Below, piece after piece: positions 5,145 through 9,355 of a DNA stretch of 9,355 nt (positions are counted from its first letter, which is position 1; each line of letters opens with the position of its first letter). The stretch comes from Pseudobdellovibrio sp. (GTDB lineage Bacteria; Bdellovibrionota; Bdellovibrionia; Bdellovibrionales; Bdellovibrionaceae), in contig JANWIU010000128.1 in NCBI GenBank assembly GCA_025449725.1, positions 1 to 9,355 of the forward strand. Direction: 5' to 3'. The translations under genes and the position numbers were made by a program. The notes below the pieces were generated by a model. The model made no database searches. It saw only the letters and a list, made by a program, of their open reading frames with translations, and was not told where the DNA came from.

Positions 5145-6043
5145 AAGCTTGTCAGCGTCCTAACGCGGATATCGCCCGAAACTGTTTTAACTTTCACATC
5201 GCCTTCAGCCGGACCCAGCTTAACCATATCTTTTCGCTTAATCTCTTTCAAATCAGAGTCCGCCTTTAATGTCAGCTCTCCGCTGGTCGTTTCATAAGAA
5301 AACTTCACATTTGGTTCTTCCTCAAAATCAACATTCACATCACCTGAAGTGGTTGCAAGAACCATCGTCGGGCTTTTGTTTTCAGAATGAACTTTAACTT
5401 CTCCCGAAATCGTTTTTAAATCAGCGTTTTGAGTGTAGCCCTGAAAGCGTAAATCACCGCTGGTCGTTGAAGCCTCTAGTTTACTTAAATTCATTCTGCG
5501 AATCTTCATGCTGCCACTGGTAGATTCAAACTTTACCTGTGCTGCGTTTATCGAATCGATTTTCAAGTCGCCCGTTTCTGATCTGGCTTTGATTTTTTTA
5601 ATATTTTTAGGAATTCTAAAGGTCAATTTAGAAGAGCCGCTGTCTCCCAGGTGAATAAAACCATTTCCGTTAAACAGCCTGACTACAATTTTGCTTTCGG
5701 TGCCTTCGTAATAGCGGGCTAAGTCGTATCTTATACGTTTTCCATCGATACGCCCGTGCAGTGCCTCTTTATCTGTTCCAGGATACTGCACATGAAATCC
5801 TTCATCATCAGAAGGCAGTATTTCAATCGTCGCTTGCGGGAAGATCACTTCCAATTCTTCTACATTTTTGATCTGGTCGGCTTCAATATCTTCCGCCTTG
5901 GTTTGGAATTCGATTAATTTTCTTCCAACTATTTCCTGAGACAAATCTTCGAAGCCCTTTTCACCGAAGATAGCCAGGCTTATTCCTGCAACAAGCCAGC
6001 AAGCAACCGCAATTCCTAAAGAAACAAGAGTAAATTTTTTCAC
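5141..6043 (-). CDS. Membrane-anchored DUF4097 beta-solenoid protein (HAAS operon partner)
   Basis: About 300 residues. A single hydrophobic segment (about residues 5-26) forms a signal anchor. A linker follows, and from about residue 155 on there is a run of short beta repeats built around S/T-x-S-G-D/E: ETGDL, STSGS, TTSGD, TISGE, TTSGD, TTSGE and TVSGD, spaced roughly 18-34 residues. This is the DUF4097 right-handed solenoid, commonly found with PadR and DUF1700 proteins. It is presumably exposed on the outer face of the inner membrane. The frame could be extended to a TTG at 6085, but that overlaps the upstream gene. GTG 6043 is preceded by GGGGG (6053-6049) at 5 bases and lies 13 bases after the upstream stop, so I chose it. 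The molecular function is unknown. Confidence 0.85.
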   Translation of the reverse strand: MKKFTLVSLGIAVACWLVAGISLAIFGEKGFEDLSQEIVGRKLIEFQTKAEDIEADQIKNVEELEVIFPQATIEILPSDDEGFHVQYPGTDKEALHGRIDGKRIRYDLARYYEGTESKIVVRLFNGNGFIHLGDSGSSKLTFRIPKNIKKIKARSETGDLKIDSINAAQVKFESTSGSMKIRRMNLSKLEASTTSGDLRFQGYTQNADLKTISGEVKVHSENKSPTMVLATTSGDVNVDFEEEPNVKFSYETTSGELTLKADSDLKEIKRKDMVKLGPAEGDVKVKTVSGDIRVRTLTSF

Positions 6044-6056
6044 TTCATCCCCCGAA

Positions 6057-6647
6057 CTAAACCGCGCCTGCTTGGCGCTTAACAAAATTTAAATTCCATT
6101 TTAAGTAACGCAAAATCAACTGCGCCACCATCATGCTGACCATGTACATAACTCCAAGACCGGCCAGCCCTAAAAACATGACACCTAAAAACCCAAAGCC
6201 GATTCCCACCCAGCCTAATGCACCCGTAGGCATAACAATCGTAAAAAAGAAAAAGGCTAAGGCTACCGTAAAACACACAACCGTAATCGCAACGGCGGTA
6301 GCCCAGCCCCCCAATAAAATTCCAAACATGGCCATCATGGGCCCCAGCACAAATATCAAATTGAACGGTGCCAGCACCAGCACAGCACCAACCGCGCCGA
6401 ACATCGCTTTCACTTTGGCGCCTAATTTAATTTCATCTTGAGCCTTTTCAATTTTAAATTCCGCTTTTAAATTTCTAGCCAGTTCCGTTGGGTTGCCCAG
6501 TGAAGTAATAATTGATTCTTCCGTTCTTCCGGCTGCCAGGGCATCACGAATGATTTCTTCTTGATCCCGAATGATATCATCAATTTCAACCTGCGGAATT
6601 CCGCTAAGTGCTTTTCTAAGTTGTTCAATAAATTGTGTCTTATTCAT
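6057..6647 (-). CDS. HAAS-domain (DUF1700) membrane protein
   Basis: A 196-residue protein. Residues 1-70 form the helical HAAS domain: MNKTQFIEQLRKALSGIP, then a DII.DQEEII.DAL stretch, and SIITSLGNPTELARNLKAEF. The G.P.ELA motif is diagnostic. About four hydrophobic segments follow (approximately 82-102, 103-118, 120-138 and 143-178), and the protein ends in a short basic tail. HAAS proteins are usually encoded beside PadR regulators and are thought to sense or relay membrane status. The start codon is 5 bases after the padR stop. Its GGGGAG ribosome binding site lies inside the last padR codons, which indicates translational coupling. The DUF4097 gene follows 13 bases later. Confidence 0.88.
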   Translation of the reverse strand: MNKTQFIEQLRKALSGIPQVEIDDIIRDQEEIIRDALAAGRTEESIITSLGNPTELARNLKAEFKIEKAQDEIKLGAKVKAMFGAVGAVLVLAPFNLIFVLGPMMAMFGILLGGWATAVAITVVCFTVALAFFFFTIVMPTGALGWVGIGFGFLGVMFLGLAGLGVMYMVSMMVAQLILRYLKWNLNFVKRQAGAV

Positions 6648-6652
6648 TTGGC

Positions 6653-6967
6653 TTACTCCCCGCCCTTAATAATTGAATTCACATCGCCTGAAAATTTCTT
6701 CCAAGAAGACAATAACTTTTCCGTTTCTTTTTTGCCTGCCGCAGTCATTTTGTAATACTTGCGCGGCGGCCCTTCCGAAGATTCTTTCAAATAAGTTTCA
6801 AAAAATTTTTCGTTTGTTAGTCGGCGAAGGATCGGGTAGATCGTGCCTTCAGAAATTTCGATGCGTTTAGAAATGGTCTCTACTAATTCATATCCGTAGA
6901 GGTCTCGCTGGCTTACTAAAGCCAACACACACATTTCAATTACGCCTTTGTTAAATTGAGAGTTCAT
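6653..6967 (-). CDS. PadR-family transcriptional regulator
   Basis: A 104-residue protein with a winged-helix DNA-binding domain. Typical PadR landmarks are FNKGVIEMCVLALVS (5-19), LYGYELVETI (23-32), the recognition helix SEGTIYPILRRL (39-50) and the wing GPPRKYYKMTAAGKK (66-80). It is a short PadR of the subfamily-1 kind, with little beyond the wing except one C-terminal helix for dimerisation. It most likely represses its own operon, with the membrane HAAS protein as co-operonic partner. The start at 6967 gives the canonical N-terminal length. No Shine-Dalgarno is present, and a perfect palindrome ends 2 bases upstream, so the mRNA may be leaderless. Confidence 0.93.
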   Translation of the reverse strand: MNSQFNKGVIEMCVLALVSQRDLYGYELVETISKRIEISEGTIYPILRRLTNEKFFETYLKESSEGPPRKYYKMTAAGKKETEKLLSSWKKFSGDVNSIIKGGE

Positions 6968-6969
6968 AG

Positions 6970-6992
6970 ACTACTGTATATCGCACAGTAGT
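6970..6992. promoter_or_regulatory. Probable PadR operator (perfect palindrome)
   Basis: ACTACTGT (6970-6977) and ACAGTAGT (6985-6992) are perfect 8-base inverted arms with a 7-base centre. It overlaps the predicted -10 hexamer and most of the spacer of the padR promoter, an ideal position for autorepression. PadR dimers bind palindromes of this size. That this PadR binds here is inferred from position. Confidence 0.7.
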
Positions 6993-7003
6993 GTTCAATG
7001 CAA
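6975..7003 (-). promoter_or_regulatory. Predicted padR operon promoter
   Basis: On the minus strand TTGCAT (7003-6998) and TATACA (6980-6975) are separated by exactly 17 bases. Each hexamer is a partial match to the sigma-70 consensus, with TTG and TATA conserved. The start point would fall at about 6968-6966, at or within a base or so of the padR ATG. Confidence 0.45.
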
Positions 7004-7016
7004 GGTACTGAATAGA

Positions 7017-7042
7017 AAATACTAGACCTCTGTCTAGTATTT
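7017..7042 (-). terminator. 11-bp hairpin downstream of the secreted-protein gene
   Basis: Perfect arms AAATACTAGAC (7017-7027) and GTCTAGTATTT (7032-7042) enclose a 4-base loop. Read on the minus strand it lies about 30 bases past the stop of the secreted-protein gene, and the stem runs into TTTTC, so it plausibly ends that transcript before the padR promoter. It is AT-rich, and a second role as a binding site cannot be excluded. Confidence 0.6.
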
Positions 7043-7071
7043 AAAATTGTTTAGTAATTTCGTCTATTTAA

Positions 7072-7872
7072 CTATTCTTGCGGGGCTGCGTTGCCGAAGT
7101 TTACGTTATCAATACCGAAGTTAATGCCACCAAAAATCTTAATAAAGATATGAAGATCAATCCGGCTGAACTCAACGCTGTCTTTTGAAAAAGAAAATTC
7201 ACCTTCAGCATTTTTTGAAATTAAGAATTTCGTTTCTCCAAAAGTATTATTTTTAAAGTTGGTCGGATACTTCACCGCAACTTCTCCACCGTTTTCAGAT
7301 GTGAACTGATCGGCTTTAAAAGAAATAACATCAACATTATTATAATTCATCAACACTGTATTATTCTGCATAGAACGGGCATCAAAAAACCGAAGAGAAG
7401 CCGCGTCTTCTTTAGTGGCGTATTTGTTTCTTTCTATTAGTATTCCTGCAATTGATCCGTTCTCTCTTAAAACGCTTACTTTGATGACCGTGTCTTTCAT
7501 GTAGCTGTTATGAACATCGATGGATTTGCCCACTTTGCCTTCTCGGCGAAGTTTTGCAGCCAGCTCATCCTGCGCCTTAATAAAACGTTTTCTGCCCTTA
7601 GAATTTTCCGACAGTTTTCCGTCCGCACCGAAGCGCGCATTGTACTTAATTCTTATCTCACGAATTTCAGCAGCAATTGATCCCGCTGCCAATTCCTGAA
7701 CGGGTTGCTGAATTTCCGGAGTCGGTTGTGCCTGTACAGCCTGCCCGATCGGGCCTGCTGGCTGATCTTGCTCCTGCTCTTGTTCATCTTCTGGCGGCGT
7801 GATGATTGGGTCAGCCATCAAACTAAAAGAGAAACCAAAAAACACCACAGCCAATAACAACTTTTTAAACAT
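7072..7872 (-). CDS. Secreted or periplasmic protein of unknown function
   Basis: A protein of about 266 residues that I do not recognise. It starts with a signal peptide: MFKK, then a hydrophobic LLLAVVFFGFSFSL, with likely cleavage after MA. A low-complexity acidic and Gln-rich stretch follows (PPEDEQEQEQDQPAG and QPTPEIQQPVQE, about residues 22-60). Next comes a charged helical part (EIRIKYNARFGADGKLSENS and QDELAAKLRREGKVGKS), then a beta-rich C-terminal domain of about 140 residues. The last segment has several strands ending in FGGINFGIDNVNFGN. There are no catalytic motifs or cysteines of note. GGAGG (7882-7878) lies 5 bases before ATG 7872, so this start is preferred over the in-frame ATG 7884, which overlaps the ribosome binding site. 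It lies about 96 bases downstream of the histidine kinase gene on the same strand and may share its transcript. Confidence 0.75.
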   Translation of the reverse strand: MFKKLLLAVVFFGFSFSLMADPIITPPEDEQEQEQDQPAGPIGQAVQAQPTPEIQQPVQELAAGSIAAEIREIRIKYNARFGADGKLSENSKGRKRFIKAQDELAAKLRREGKVGKSIDVHNSYMKDTVIKVSVLRENGSIAGILIERNKYATKEDAASLRFFDARSMQNNTVLMNYNNVDVISFKADQFTSENGGEVAVKYPTNFKNNTFGETKFLISKNAEGEFSFSKDSVEFSRIDLHIFIKIFGGINFGIDNVNFGNAAPQE

Positions 7873-7968
7873 GCTATCCTCCACGAATCAGCAGCTAAGA
7901 GACCAAGAACTCGAATTTTGGTTTAAAGCTGCAAAACACAATCCAGCATTGGAGCGATTTAAATGATT

Positions 7969-9348
7969 TTAAGCAAAGACCGGAAGTTCAACGACGAAGG
8001 TGGTCAGCACACCGCTGTCGTCGTAATAAAGCCGTCCTGAATGAGCTTCTACGATGTTTTTAGAAATACTGAGCCCCAAACCCGTTCCTATTCCTACCTT
8101 TTTAGTCGAAAAGAAGGGTTCAAACAGTCTGGATTTAATAGCGGGATCGATTTTCGGGCCTGAATTAACGACCAAAAGTTTTACAGTGGTAGGCCCAATT
8201 TCGGTTGATATTCCGATCCTACGTTGCTCGGTCGGAAGCTTCACCAACTCGTCAATCGCGTTTGAAATGATGTTTAACACAACTTGCGAAATTTCCACCG
8301 GCCGGCAATTGATCTGACAGTCATTTTCAAAATTTGTGTCCAGTTGAATAGAATGATGATTAAATTTTTCAGAACAAAAATCCATCACGTCATCGATGAT
8401 TTCACTCATTAGCACCACGCTACTTGGTTCATTTAAAGTGCCGCGTGAATACTGCCGCAGGCCCTTTATAATTTTTGTGATTCTCGAAATAGCTTTGGTT
8501 GCCTTGTTCAGTTTTTCAACGACTAGTTCTTTTGTCGAATTACCGGTGGTCAGTTGGTCAGATGCCAGCTCTATGTAGCCTAACACCAGCGCCAGCGGGT
8601 TATTAATCTCGTGAGCAATTTCTCCGGAAATTTCTCCTATGGCAGCTAAACGGATAGAATGCTGTAGCTTTGCCTTTTCTTCAATGAGCTGCGACTGACT
8701 TTCCTGTAAAAGTTTATTCGTAAATTCAAGATCAAGCGCGTATTGGATACGGTTGACCACTTGCGTGTGGGCAATCCGGTTTTGGTTCAGCATATAAAAA
8801 AATGCAATTAATAAAATGACTGAAGCACTTAAGGCCATGTCGTTATTATCTGTTATTGCAATAATGAACAGGTAAAACCCTGCGGGCGCTATCATCACTG
8901 ACTGAAAGAAATAAGCCAGCCGTAGATTATTAGAAAGCGTCATCATGGAAGACAGCACAAACCCGATCAAGAGCGCCACTGTCGTAATGTTAGAGTTTGC
9001 ATCACGAAACCGCAGCTCCACTAAAGAAACCATGATTGTCAGCGACCAGAAGATTCCGTTTGCAATAATATTATATTTAATAAATTTCGCTGCCGCTTCA
9101 AAGTCGATAACGGTCTTTTCATACAGAAAAGCAATTCCGTAGCGCGAAACCGCCAGAAACAACAAGAACACGCCCAGCAATGCGACGGCTTGTGCGTAAA
9201 CAACAGTTTCAAGCCGGTGATACATAACCCAGACTGAACCCATTAAAAAACCCGGAGCTGCACCTAAAGATTTATGTACGAGCTCGCGATCGAGTTCGTA
9301 CAATGCCTGCGCCTGATATTTTTGAGAGTATCTAAAACGCAACGGCAA
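7969..9348 (-). CDS. Membrane sensor histidine kinase (orphan)
   Basis: A frame of up to 459 residues. The N-terminal region has about five or six hydrophobic segments (approximately 32-45, 50-75, 93-112, 121-140, 146-166 and 172-187), with no recognisable extracytoplasmic domain. A coiled-coil linker follows (about 195-232). Then come the HisKA H-box IGEISGEIAHEINNPL with the phospho-acceptor His246, the N-box NIISNAIDEL (Asn363), a G1 box reading VVNSGP (Asn395), the F-box LFEPFFSTKK, and the G2 box GIGTGLGLSIS (about 419-428). It would autophosphorylate on His246 and pass the phosphate to a response regulator, none of which is in the window. The D.G of the G1 box is N.G here. The start is uncertain: an in-frame TAA at 9354-9352 limits the frame, TTG 9348 or 9342 are the first options, and no ATG occurs before residue 36. 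Confidence 0.9.
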   Translation of the reverse strand: MPLRFRYSQKYQAQALYELDRELVHKSLGAAPGFLMGSVWVMYHRLETVVYAQAVALLGVFLLFLAVSRYGIAFLYEKTVIDFEAAAKFIKYNIIANGIFWSLTIMVSLVELRFRDANSNITTVALLIGFVLSSMMTLSNNLRLAYFFQSVMIAPAGFYLFIIAITDNNDMALSASVILLIAFFYMLNQNRIAHTQVVNRIQYALDLEFTNKLLQESQSQLIEEKAKLQHSIRLAAIGEISGEIAHEINNPLALVLGYIELASDQLTTGNSTKELVVEKLNKATKAISRITKIIKGLRQYSRGTLNEPSSVVLMSEIIDDVMDFCSEKFNHHSIQLDTNFENDCQINCRPVEISQVVLNIISNAIDELVKLPTEQRRIGISTEIGPTTVKLLVVNSGPKIDPAIKSRLFEPFFSTKKVGIGTGLGLSISKNIVEAHSGRLYYDDSGVLTTFVVELPVFA

Positions 9349-9355
9349 GAATTAA

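Noticed and set aside
6044..6085. TTG start for the DUF4097 gene
   Set aside because: It would overlap the upstream HAAS gene by 29 bases and adds a polar tail before the signal anchor. GTG 6043 has a GGGGG ribosome binding site.

Overview
The window reads as chromosomal DNA of a flagellated Gram-negative bacterium, most likely a member of the Bdellovibrionales (predatory Bdellovibrio and relatives). The basis is indirect: a tandem pair of short flagellins (about 277-279 residues, D0/D1 core only) fits the multi-flagellin habit of that group, GC content is moderate, and the other proteins are a membrane histidine kinase, an HD phosphohydrolase and a lineage-restricted secreted protein. No rRNA or marker gene is present to settle the taxonomy.

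Layout: the left end (1-371, minus) is the N-terminal part of a Kv-beta-like aldo/keto reductase that runs off the window. Next come about 613 bases without a convincing gene, holding a degenerate direct repeat. Two flagellin genes follow, both on the minus strand (985-1818 and 2028-2867). Each has a strong AAGGAGG ribosome binding site. The upstream one has a good sigma-28 promoter (3014-3040) and a leader of about 140 nt containing two adjacent hairpins. Upstream of that is a REP-associated tyrosine transposase (RAYT, 3153-3749, minus), bracketed by inverted copies of a 16-base motif. A third, perfect copy of the motif lies inside the flagellin leader. An HD-domain phosphohydrolase (3861-5144) is the only gene on the plus strand. 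Its stop codon overlaps that of the convergent next gene.

The right half is all on the minus strand. A padR / HAAS (DUF1700) / DUF4097 operon (6967 to 5141) is tightly packed. A perfect palindrome overlaps its predicted -10 element and ends two bases before the padR start codon, so autorepression is likely and the transcript may be leaderless. A hairpin separates this operon from a secreted protein of unknown function (7072-7872). Upstream of that is a six-box-type membrane histidine kinase (7969-9348) whose G1 box has Asn in place of the usual Asp.

How the genes fit together: the flagellins form the filament, and their expression is tied to the flagellar sigma factor. The PadR operon is a self-contained envelope-response module in which a repressor controls a membrane HAAS protein and a membrane-anchored beta-solenoid protein. 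The RAYT and its repeats are the only mobile-type element seen. I saw no clear defence island, CRISPR array or wholly new system. The most unusual structures are the RAYT/REP arrangement reaching into the flagellin leader, and the operator placed almost on the padR start codon.
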